The notes under the pieces are model-generated. The model was not told where the DNA came from, searched no databases, and saw only the letters and a program-made list of their open reading frames with translations. A program made the position numbers and the translations under genes. A DNA stretch of 64,000 nucleotides, taken from an uncultured bacterium. Lineage in GTDB: Bacteria > Cyanobacteriota > Vampirovibrionia > Gastranaerophilales > Gastranaerophilaceae. Positions 7,915 to 15,327 of this stretch are shown piece by piece (the stretch's first letter is position 1; every line of letters starts with the position of its first letter). The DNA lies in NCBI GenBank assembly GCA_902775025.1, contig CACYKP010000020.1, forward strand, positions 1-64,000, given 5' to 3'.

Positions 7915-8985
7915 CTAAGTATTTTGCAATCCACGTTTAAACTCTTCCGGTCTGCTTGAACGAGAAAGGGCATCCTCTAATGTAACTTTTTTCTTCAAAT
8001 ATAAATCTCTTAGAGCCATCTCTAAAGTTTGCATGCCAAATCCTGAGTTTGTTTGCATTGTAGAATAAATTTGTGCAGCTTTTGCTTCACGGATCAAGTT
8101 AGCAATCGCAGGGATAACAAGCATAACCTCTTGAGCCATAACACGACCTTGTTTTGTTCCGTCAGCTTGAAGGAGTGGTAACAAAGTTTGAGAAAATACT
8201 GCTACTAATGAGTTTGACAACTGTACACGAACCTGTTGCTGCTGTCCTTCAGGGAATACATCAATAATACGGTCAATTGTTTGAGATGCAGAAGAAGTGT
8301 GCAATGTACCAAATACCAAGTGTCCGGTTTCTGCTGCGGTAAGAGCAAGTCTTATTGTATCCAAGTCTCTCATCTCACCGACCAGAATAATATCAGGGTC
8401 TTCACGAAGTGCTGATTTAAGAGCGTTTGCAAAACTTCTCGTATCTTGTCCCAATTCTCTTTGATGAATAATAGAACGTTTTGAAGGGTGAATAAATTCG
8501 ATAGGGTCTTCAATCGTCAAAATGTGTTCAGAACGAGTTTCGTTAATATAATTAATCATTGCAGCAAGAGTTGTAGATTTACCCGAACCAGTAGGTCCTG
8601 TAACCAAAACAAGTCCTCTTGGCTTTTCAGCAATTTTTCTGCAAGTTTCTGATAAACCTAACTCTTTAAAGTTAGGAACTTTTGAAGAAATTACACGGAA
8701 AGCTGCTGCATAGTTACCTCTATCTTTATATATATTTACACGGAAACGGCTTAAACCTTGAATACCGTATGAGAAGTCAAGCTCCCAATCTTGCTCAAGT
8801 TTACGCCTTTGTTCCTTGTTTAACATCGGGAATAACAAAAGCTCAACTTCTTCGGGTTTCAAAGCCGGAACATCCATTCTCTGCAAATTTCCGTCTATAC
8901 GAACAACCGGAGGTAAACCTGCTGATATATGTAAATCTGAACCTCTTTGCTTAACAACTACTTCCAAATATTTTTCTATAAGCAT
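7915..8985 (-). CDS. pilT: Type IV pilus retraction ATPase PilT
   Basis: PilT powers pilus retraction and twitching motility. At 356 aa the length is typical. Visible motifs are Walker A GPTGSGKSTT (about residues 130-139), the Asp box TIEDPIEFIH, Walker B EDPDIILVGEMRD, the His box GHLVFGTLHTSSA, and a C-terminal IREAK close to the family AIREGK block. No other pilus gene is nearby. It could instead be a PilT paralogue (PilU-like), but the overall match favours PilT. Confidence 0.93.
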   Translation of the reverse strand: MLIEKYLEVVVKQRGSDLHISAGLPPVVRIDGNLQRMDVPALKPEEVELLLFPMLNKEQRRKLEQDWELDFSYGIQGLSRFRVNIYKDRGNYAAAFRVISSKVPNFKELGLSETCRKIAEKPRGLVLVTGPTGSGKSTTLAAMINYINETRSEHILTIEDPIEFIHPSKRSIIHQRELGQDTRSFANALKSALREDPDIILVGEMRDLDTIRLALTAAETGHLVFGTLHTSSASQTIDRIIDVFPEGQQQQVRVQLSNSLVAVFSQTLLPLLQADGTKQGRVMAQEVMLVIPAIANLIREAKAAQIYSTMQTNSGFGMQTLEMALRDLYLKKKVTLEDALSRSSRPEEFKRGLQNT

Positions 8986-9067
8986 TATAAACTGCCCTCA
9001 TAATATAGCACTCTTCTACTATATGATAATATCACGGATTAATGTCTTTGTAAATAAATTATTAATG

Positions 9068-9197
9068 GAAAATTGAAAATGTAAAAATGGAAAAATTTTA
9101 TAAAAATTACAATAGTAAAACTTGCTTTTAATAGATTATACGTAAGCAAAAACGAAATTTATAATTTTCCATTTTCAACTTTACATTTTCAATTTCG
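9068..9197. repeat. Long inverted repeat between pilT and gltD
   Basis: AATTGAAAATGTAAAAATGG at the left reappears inverted at the right (CCATTTTC, then TTTACATTTTCAATTT), with about 80 nt between arms. It occupies most of the 265-nt gap upstream of pilT; no gene is seen there. Confidence 0.7.
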
Positions 9198-9250
9198 TTA
9201 TAAATACAATTTAAAGTTAACACTTTATATAATACGAAAGTCTGTCCGAA

Positions 9251-10618
9251 CTAATTTTTCGCTAAATATTCATTTATTGCCTTTGCCGCTTTTTTTCCTG
9301 CTCCCATTGCATTTATAGCATTAGATTCTCCTACAGGTGCGACATCCCCGCCTGCATAAATTGCAGGAATAGATGTTTCTCTTGTTTCTGAATCAACGGT
9401 AAAATATCCTTTTCTGTCCGTTTCGAAATCCAGACCGTCTGTTTTTGCAGATTTTTGAATAATAGGATTTGGACCTGTTCCTAATGCAACAATAACAGTA
9501 TCAACATCTAAGTCAACAAATTCTCCGGTTCCTACAGGAGAGCGTCTTCCTGATTCATCAGGTTCACCAAGCTCCATAACCTCAAATTGCATTCCGTTTA
9601 CGTACCCGTCTTTATTATAAATTTGTTTCGGTGCTCTCAAGAATAAGAATTGAACACCCTCTTCCTTTGCGTGTCTTATTTCTTCAAGCCTTGCAGGAAG
9701 TTCAGTTTCAGTCCTTCTATATACAATATAAACCGTTTCAAACCCAACACGGACAGCAGTTCTTGCTGCATCCATCGCTACATTTCCGCCGCCGATTACC
9801 GCAACTGATTTACCCACTTTTAAAGGTGTTGCGGTTTTTTCATCATTAGCCTGCATTAAATTTACACGAGTTAAAAATTCATTTGCAGAAAATACTCCGT
9901 TTAAGTTTTCACCTTCAATATTCATCATTTTAGGAAGTCCTGCTCCGGAGCAGATAAATATTGCATCAAATCCGTCATCTTGAAGTTGTTTTAAAGTAAT
10001 TGATTTCCCGACAACAACATTTTTTTGAAATTTTACTCCCATTTTTTTTAGTGTATCTATTTCTCTGTCCAAAACTTTTCTTGGAAGCCTAAACGGTGGT
10101 ATCCCATATCTTAAAACTCCGCCGAATTTATGCAACGCTTCAAAAACAGTAACATCATGACCTGCTTTTCTTAAATCCGCCGCTGCCGTAATTCCTGCAC
10201 AACCGGAGCCTATAATTGCAACCTTTTTACCCGAATTAACAATTTTAGGTTCTTTAGCAGTTGTATTATCGCCTACATACCTTTCCAATGCTCCTATTGC
10301 AATAGCCTCACCTTTTATACCTAAAACACATTTCCCCTCGCATTGTCTTTCCTGCGGACAAACTCTGCCGCATACAGAAGGAAGCATGCTCGTTTCTCGA
10401 ATTATTTTGCCAGCTTCATCTAATTTATCTTCTTTTAAAGCTTTTATAAAATCAGGTATGTGAATATTAACAGGGCAGCCTTGAACACATCTTGGATTTT
10501 TACAATTTAAGCATCTGCTTGCTTCAAGCTTAACTTGTTCTTCTGTTAAATTTTCTTCAACAGCGTTAAAATTTTTACGACGTTCAAACCTATCTTGTTC
10601 AACCGGTCTTTGACGCAT
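9251..10618 (-). CDS. gltD: Glutamate synthase small subunit-type oxidoreductase
   Basis: A 455-aa flavoprotein. The N-terminal domain binds two Fe-S clusters through Cys motifs CLNCKNPRCVQGCPVN (about 37-52) and CGRVCPQERQCEGKCVLG. FAD and NADPH sites follow: GSGCAGITAAADL (about 137) and GGGNVAMDAARTA (about 278). This subunit passes NADPH electrons to glutamate synthase. No large subunit (gltB) is adjacent, so it may serve another partner, as solitary GltD-like proteins do. A -10-like TATAAT lies upstream at 10662-10672 on the minus strand. Confidence 0.88.
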   Translation of the reverse strand: MRQRPVEQDRFERRKNFNAVEENLTEEQVKLEASRCLNCKNPRCVQGCPVNIHIPDFIKALKEDKLDEAGKIIRETSMLPSVCGRVCPQERQCEGKCVLGIKGEAIAIGALERYVGDNTTAKEPKIVNSGKKVAIIGSGCAGITAAADLRKAGHDVTVFEALHKFGGVLRYGIPPFRLPRKVLDREIDTLKKMGVKFQKNVVVGKSITLKQLQDDGFDAIFICSGAGLPKMMNIEGENLNGVFSANEFLTRVNLMQANDEKTATPLKVGKSVAVIGGGNVAMDAARTAVRVGFETVYIVYRRTETELPARLEEIRHAKEEGVQFLFLRAPKQIYNKDGYVNGMQFEVMELGEPDESGRRSPVGTGEFVDLDVDTVIVALGTGPNPIIQKSAKTDGLDFETDRKGYFTVDSETRETSIPAIYAGGDVAPVGESNAINAMGAGKKAAKAINEYLAKN

Positions 10619-10671
10619 ATTATCTCTCCTATGTTTATTTTTATTAATCTAATCTAACAATATTATATTAT

Positions 10672-10706
10672 AAAAAGAAAAGTTGCTAGGTTTTTGACTT
10701 AGCAAC
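10672..10706 (-). terminator. Intrinsic terminator of a small transcript upstream of gltD
   Basis: GTTGCTA / TAGCAAC stem (10682-10688 with 10700-10706), followed on the minus strand by TTTTCTTTTTA. It ends a putative short transcript rather than gltD, which starts downstream. Confidence 0.65.
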
Positions 10707-10885
10707 ATTAAATAAACACGAGGATATTAAGAGAGAGTATAAAAAGAAGGTGTAAATAAAGGGATTGGAATTATTTTTCCGCTTCCTTTAAGTAGCAACA
10801 TTTGTCGCCGCCTTTTTGTTTTTTTTGTTTTACTGTACCATCTTTCGTTTGCTGGGGGGGTATTTACCCCTGTCTTACATATATA
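10707..10885 (-). ncRNA. Candidate small RNA or tiny mRNA
   Basis: The 368-nt gap between gltD and the AAA+ gene holds a promoter-like box (GCAA at 10909-10912, TTTATATA near 10885 on the minus strand) and, about 180 nt on, an intrinsic terminator. No convincing start codon lies in between. One frame reads QQTKDGTVKQKKQKGG then DKCCYLKEAEK and stops, but it has an upstream stop and no ATG. A run of seven C's (10854-10860) separates it from an upstream open frame. It could be an sRNA or a frameshifted micro-gene. Confidence 0.35.
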
Positions 10886-10986
10886 TAAAGTATTTTTCTT
10901 TTCAGAAATTGCCTTTTTGAAGAAAATATTTTTAAGATTGTTACACAACTTAAAACTGTATTTAAACTACATGCAAAAAGTATATA

Positions 10987-12261
10987 TTACTTATTTCTAT
11001 TTGCCCACCAATTTTTGATTTTCTGTAATAAAGACAGATTTTTTGTTATTTTAGTTGTTATTTTAGTTTTTGTATTGGGACTTGATTCCCAATTTTCATT
11101 GTAAGCATGTTGCTCAACCGCTTTCTTAAAGTCTTCTAAAGTAATTGGCGAACCGGGTTTTCTATCTTTTGCTTCTGATATAATTCTGGCTTTTTCCAGT
11201 ATGTAATTGTAATCTCTAAATGAAGCGTGATGATTTTCTTTGGTTATGTATTCGCAAATTTTATTTAATTCCGAATTATTCGTATCAAGCAGTTTTGCAT
11301 CTACAAGTTCTTTTGATAGAGTTTTATAATGTCCTACAATTGCATTCAACATTTGTTCTTTTGTCGGCAAAGGAACATAGATTTTAGTCGGGAATCTGTT
11401 TAAGATTGCATCATCAAGAAGCATGTTCAGAGGCTTGTCCTTAGCAGCTTTATTTGTCGCTGCTATAACCTGTATATTTTCAACACTCGTTAAATCCAAA
11501 AGTTTTGTTTTGAATGCGTTTTGGAAACTTTCAGTCATGCTTGAATTGCTGCTTGTATCTTTTCTTGCTATAGAATCAAATTCATCAAGGAATACGACGA
11601 ATTTTTTATTTGGATTTTCTTTTGCTTCTTTAATGACATTTTCAACGAACCCTATAATATTATTTTCCGTTTGCCCGTTAAACATGCCTTTGAATTTAAG
11701 AACATCCATCATTACGAGTTTTGAATCAGGGAATAATTTTTGCAAATACTTTGTTAAAGCGTAAACATAAGCGTTTTTACCGCCCCCTGGTTCACCGTAT
11801 AACATAATTCCGCTTCCGCCTTCTCCGCCTTTTTTCTTAATCCATTCTGCACGTTCTATAGTTGTTTTTAAATCTTCTACAACTTTTTTCATCTCATCAC
11901 TCAAGAATAATTCTTCAAAAGTTTTTTCATTTGTAACATCTTTAAAATTAAGATTTTGAGCTGATTTAGATATCTTATCAAGCGTTGCATGTCCGCCTCT
12001 GAATGTTGCGTACAAACTTAATAAAAGTTGTCCTACTAAACCTACTGCAATACCAACACTACTGTATGCTAGTAATTTATTCATTCGGTTTTGTTGTTTT
12101 TCTTTTTTTTGTAATTCTTTTTCCTGAGTTAATGTTTGTAAATCCAAAGTATCCATTCCATAATCCATTGGAATCGGCTGCATATCTTTTTTTTGTACAA
12201 ACATGTTTTGTTCTGCTTTAAAATTTGTCGGGGTTATATTCGTCGGAGTAATTGTTAACAT
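10987..12261 (-). CDS. Membrane-anchored AAA+ ATPase with N-terminal FKA tag (first of pair)
   Basis: 424 aa. Residues 1-16 form a polar leader ending NFKA. A charged linker follows, then one membrane helix (about 63-85) and an AAA+ module. Walker A is GEPGGGKN (about 156-163), with Asn where Ser/Thr is normal. Walker B is FVVFLDEFDS, sensor 1 IAATN, and the arginine-finger region LNRFPTK. There is no FtsH-type zinc protease domain. The gene follows its paralogue with a 10-nt gap, so they probably form one operon and perhaps mixed rings. Likely a protein-remodelling ATPase; the substrate is unknown. Confidence 0.8.
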   Translation of the reverse strand: MLTITPTNITPTNFKAEQNMFVQKKDMQPIPMDYGMDTLDLQTLTQEKELQKKEKQQNRMNKLLAYSSVGIAVGLVGQLLLSLYATFRGGHATLDKISKSAQNLNFKDVTNEKTFEELFLSDEMKKVVEDLKTTIERAEWIKKKGGEGGSGIMLYGEPGGGKNAYVYALTKYLQKLFPDSKLVMMDVLKFKGMFNGQTENNIIGFVENVIKEAKENPNKKFVVFLDEFDSIARKDTSSNSSMTESFQNAFKTKLLDLTSVENIQVIAATNKAAKDKPLNMLLDDAILNRFPTKIYVPLPTKEQMLNAIVGHYKTLSKELVDAKLLDTNNSELNKICEYITKENHHASFRDYNYILEKARIISEAKDRKPGSPITLEDFKKAVEQHAYNENWESSPNTKTKITTKITKNLSLLQKIKNWWANRNK

Positions 12262-12271
12262 TGTTTTTCCT

Positions 12272-13429
12272 TTATTTAACTGATTTTAAAAATGCTTCAA
12301 GTTCAGCATCTGTAATATTTAAGTTTTCTTTATTATCAGAGATAGTGTTTATAATATCTTGATAAGTAATGTTTTCACCGATTTTAGATTTTCTTGCAGC
12401 TTGTTTCAAGATGCCTTCTTCCAATTTCCTGAAAGAAGTTTGATGTTCTTTTTTAGATAAAAATTCTGCAATTTTATCTAATGTTGAATTATTTATATCC
12501 ATCAAAGATTCATCAATAAATCCCCTTTCCGGATTTTTATAGAAGTTTGTAAAAGCAATTTTTATTTGTTCTTTATCCGGTAAATCAACTAGGACTTTTT
12601 CTCCAAAGCGGTCTAACATAGCGCTATCTAATGTTTTACCAGCTATTTTAGCTGTTTTCGGATCTATATGTAAATTTGTTGCACCGATTACTATAATATT
12701 TTTTTCTTTTGTTAATTTATTAAAACCTTTTTTAAATGCATTTAGTATATCTTGAGATAATTTTGCACCATTTCCTGAATCTTGCATCATAACCGAATCA
12801 ATTTCATCTATAAAAACAAATACTTTTTCATTTTGATGTTTTCTTGCGTATTTTACGGTTGCCTCCATTGTTCCCAGAATATTTTGTTCTGATTCTCCGA
12901 ACCATTTTGAATTCATTTTTGAAACATCCATATCTACAAATTTAGAATTGGGAAAATCTTTTGCAATTGCATACGCAAATGTATTTTTACCTGTTCCGGG
13001 AGGTCCGTACATTAAAATAGCTGTACCTTTACCGCCGCCCTTTTTATAAATTTCTTCAAAATTATTTATATAATTTTTAATACCTTCTGCCGATTTTTTT
13101 TGTGTTTCAGGCATCGCCATGTCTTTTAGCCCTTTTTGGCCTGCTAAATCTACAAAATCTAATTTAAATTTTTTAAACCAACCGGCTTGATGTGCCATTA
13201 TACCTAACGATCCTAAGCTCGCTAAACCTATTAATCCCAATACTGTATAATTAAAATATTGTCCCCTTTTTGCATTTTTTCTCGCTTTTTCTTGTTCTTT
13301 TATGAACTTATCTACCTGTTCATTTTCTTTTGTTTTCACATATCCATCAGCTTTAAAGTTTACAACTTTATTTTTGACGGTTGTATTTGCAGGTACTGGG
13401 TAATTGTTGATTGTACTAACTTCATTCAT
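12272..13429 (-). CDS. Membrane-anchored AAA+ ATPase with N-terminal FKA tag (second of pair)
   Basis: Start chosen at the ATG at 13429 (MNEVSTINNY...), which has AAAGGA at good spacing; an in-frame ATG at 13450 lacks this. The tag NFKA is at about residues 24-27. A coiled charged stretch, one membrane helix (about 60-80) and an AAA+ domain follow. Walker A GPPGTGKN (142-149) again has Asn for Ser/Thr. Walker B is VFVFIDEIDS, sensor 1 IGATN, then LDRFGEK. It shares the layout of the downstream gene, indicating duplication. A GCAA box lies upstream at 13495. Confidence 0.8.
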   Translation of the reverse strand: MNEVSTINNYPVPANTTVKNKVVNFKADGYVKTKENEQVDKFIKEQEKARKNAKRGQYFNYTVLGLIGLASLGSLGIMAHQAGWFKKFKLDFVDLAGQKGLKDMAMPETQKKSAEGIKNYINNFEEIYKKGGGKGTAILMYGPPGTGKNTFAYAIAKDFPNSKFVDMDVSKMNSKWFGESEQNILGTMEATVKYARKHQNEKVFVFIDEIDSVMMQDSGNGAKLSQDILNAFKKGFNKLTKEKNIIVIGATNLHIDPKTAKIAGKTLDSAMLDRFGEKVLVDLPDKEQIKIAFTNFYKNPERGFIDESLMDINNSTLDKIAEFLSKKEHQTSFRKLEEGILKQAARKSKIGENITYQDIINTISDNKENLNITDAELEAFLKSVK

Positions 13430-13461
13430 ACACAATATTCCTTTACACACATAATTTGACT

Positions 13462-13498
13462 TCTATTATTAATAAAACAAATAACAGGTAAAAATTGC
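13462..13498 (-). promoter_or_regulatory. GCAA-type box upstream of AAA+ pair
   Basis: On the minus strand GCAATTTTT (GCAA at 13495-13498) is followed 17 nt on by TTTTATTAATAAT, a plausible -10 region. The same layout precedes several other tagged genes. Confidence 0.45.
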
Positions 13499-13557
13499 CC
13501 TTTACAACAAGTTTTGTAAAGATATGTAACAATTTTTGAAAAATTTCTTCAAAAAGC

Positions 13558-13584
13558 TAAAGTTTTTGAAAAAAATGCCGATAT
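13558..13584 (+). promoter_or_regulatory. Sigma-28 (FliA) promoter
   Basis: TAAAGTTT at 13558-13565, an 11-nt spacer, and GCCGATAT at 13577-13584. The known FliA consensus is TAAAGTTT-N11-GCCGATAA, so 15 of 16 positions match. The start codon lies 33 nt downstream with AAAGGA in between. Confidence 0.9.
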
Positions 13585-13616
13585 ACATGTAAAAGGGACT
13601 AATAAAGGAAAGAACA

Positions 13617-14621
13617 ATGTGCGCGTTAGCAATTAATCAAGCAAGTATAAGATTTTGTCAAAGGCGAAAAAGTCAATGTCAGTTAGATATTACATTAATA
13701 CAAAACGCTAACATTTTGCTTGCTAACGAACAATCAAATCTTTCAAGAGAGTATAACGCTCGTTTAAAAGGAAAAGATATTTCTTATTATGCAAACGGTG
13801 AATATAATAAAATGTCATACAGCTTTTTGATGGGAACAGGTTTAACAACTTTTGATTTATTATGGAATAACCCGAAAAATATAAAAAGTGATAATAGTAT
13901 GATATTAACTGATGCTGGCGGTCTTGTTGTTATGAACGACGAATACGCACATGCACTTAAGAAAGTCCTTGGCGACGGTTGTATTAATGCAAAAGGCAAA
14001 GGCGGCACCTTCTCAACAGATAAAATTCCGGCACTTATTGCGGAAGTAGCAGGTCTTGATGAAGAAGCCGTTAAAGAAATTATAGCAGGCGGAACACTTT
14101 CAAGTGTTTGGGAAGGTAATGCAATCCATAAAAATACTCAAACATTGAATGTAAACAGTATTGAAAGTGAATACAACAATTCGGATACTCTAACGGATAA
14201 GATTGCCAGTATTGTGGACTTTTTCTATCCTATATTCCAAGCTGCGGCAGTAAACGGGTGGACAAATCGATATTCAAAAGAAATTGAAACAAATCCCGAT
14301 TATGTCAGTGATGCATTAGTTAGCGGAACCTTGCAGCTTCAGCAAGTACAGAAATCGGATGGTAATTATAAACCGGATACTTCACTCTCATATTTTACTA
14401 TGGCCGGTATCGGAGGTGTTACGGCGAAACAGGAATCAAGCCATAGAGAAGAAGTTACGGCTTGGTATAATCAGCAAAGAGAATTGATAAATCAGAAGGA
14501 AACAATGAACAACCTTCGTATAACTGAATTAGATGCTGAAATGCAAGCATTAAATACAGAGATGGAATCTCTTAAATCGTTGATACAAGATGATATAAAA
14601 ATATTTAATATGTTTGGATAA
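13617..14621 (+). CDS. Sigma-28-controlled unknown protein, probable flagellar secreted or associated protein
   Basis: 334 aa with no signal peptide and no recognised domain. The N-terminal ~50 residues (MCALAINQASIRFCQRRKSQ onward) are polar and helix-prone, with alternating hydrophobics. The C-terminal ~55 residues (QQRELINQKETMNNLRITEL onward) form a strong coiled coil. This helical-ends layout resembles flagellar axial proteins exported by the flagellar apparatus. The near-consensus FliA promoter supports a late flagellar role. A clean terminator follows, so it is a single-gene unit. Function is inference; no family is recognised. Confidence 0.75.
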   Translation: MCALAINQASIRFCQRRKSQCQLDITLIQNANILLANEQSNLSREYNARLKGKDISYYANGEYNKMSYSFLMGTGLTTFDLLWNNPKNIKSDNSMILTDAGGLVVMNDEYAHALKKVLGDGCINAKGKGGTFSTDKIPALIAEVAGLDEEAVKEIIAGGTLSSVWEGNAIHKNTQTLNVNSIESEYNNSDTLTDKIASIVDFFYPIFQAAAVNGWTNRYSKEIETNPDYVSDALVSGTLQLQQVQKSDGNYKPDTSLSYFTMAGIGGVTAKQESSHREEVTAWYNQQRELINQKETMNNLRITELDAEMQALNTEMESLKSLIQDDIKIFNMFG

Positions 14622-14659
14622 AAAGATTAAAAATTAAAAATTTATTATTAGTCCATATT

Positions 14660-14687
14660 TAACATGCAAGGTTTTGCATGTTTTTTA
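14660..14687 (+). terminator. Intrinsic terminator
   Basis: AACATGCAA / TTGCATGTT stem with a three-base loop, followed by TTTTTATT. It ends the 13617 transcript. Confidence 0.85.
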
Positions 14688-14889
14688 TTGTGCTTATATT
14701 TATTTTTGGAATTATCCATTTTTACACACCTGTTTTTAAAACCGCTATATCCATCACTAACGTTTCCCATAAAAAACGAGAACCCGTTATCATTACGGGA
14801 AAAGGTGTGTTCTTGCATAGGATAACTACGTTTATTTTTAAATCTCCATCTTTAAGTGTAAATTTTTGTAACAAAAATGCACTCTTCTC

Positions 14890-14916
14890 TAAAGTTTTCA
14901 AAAAATCTGCCGATAT
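14890..14916 (+). promoter_or_regulatory. Sigma-28 (FliA) promoter
   Basis: TAAAGTTT at 14890-14897, an 11-nt spacer, and GCCGATAT at 14909-14916. It lies 37 nt before the ATG at 14954. It rules out the longer reading frame from 14678, which would run through this promoter and the preceding terminator. Confidence 0.9.
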
Positions 14917-14953
14917 ATATAAATGTATAATTATACAGGTAAAGGATATTTTC

Positions 14954-15298
14954 ATGGCGACTTGGAAAAAACAAAACACTTATGTTCCGCCTATACAGTA
15001 TAAAAAATTCAATGCGGGACAGATTGAAGAGGACTATAAAAATCTATATCCGGAACTAAATACAGAGCGAGAGAAAAAGAATGAAAGACTTGAAAGTTTT
15101 AAGCAAAGACTTATACAGTTCAAAGGTATAAAGACTTTACAAGAAGCAAAAGAGCTATTAAATAGAACCATGCCTATTGCGCTTGATAGGTCAACATTTT
15201 ATATCGGTGAAGCAAAAGTGGTTATTGTTAACTATGATAAAAGACTCAGAATCTCTCTTGATTCACCGAAGGAATACATTTGCTACGATTTTGTATAA
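14954..15298 (+). CDS. Small sigma-28-controlled unknown protein
   Basis: 114 aa starting MATWKKQNTYVPP, with AAAGGA eight bases before the ATG. It is highly charged with a predicted helix at about residues 23-70 (EEDYKNLYPELNTEREKK...), then a short beta-rich C-terminus. No signal peptide or known domain. It is the first gene of a sigma-28 operon; the large downstream protein starts 29 nt later. Its size and acidic/basic helical nature would fit an export chaperone for that neighbour, but this is speculation. Confidence 0.75.
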   Translation: MATWKKQNTYVPPIQYKKFNAGQIEEDYKNLYPELNTEREKKNERLESFKQRLIQFKGIKTLQEAKELLNRTMPIALDRSTFYIGEAKVVIVNYDKRLRISLDSPKEYICYDFV

Positions 15299-15327
15299 GA
15301 TAACAATTTATAAATAAGGAGATAATA

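Noticed and set aside
10727-10948. 73-aa protein on the minus strand
   Set aside because: Composition is incoherent, its start lies upstream of the predicted promoter, and no ribosome-binding site is visible.
14678-14953. Longer N-terminus for the 14954 gene
   Set aside because: It would read through a terminator and the sigma-28 promoter.
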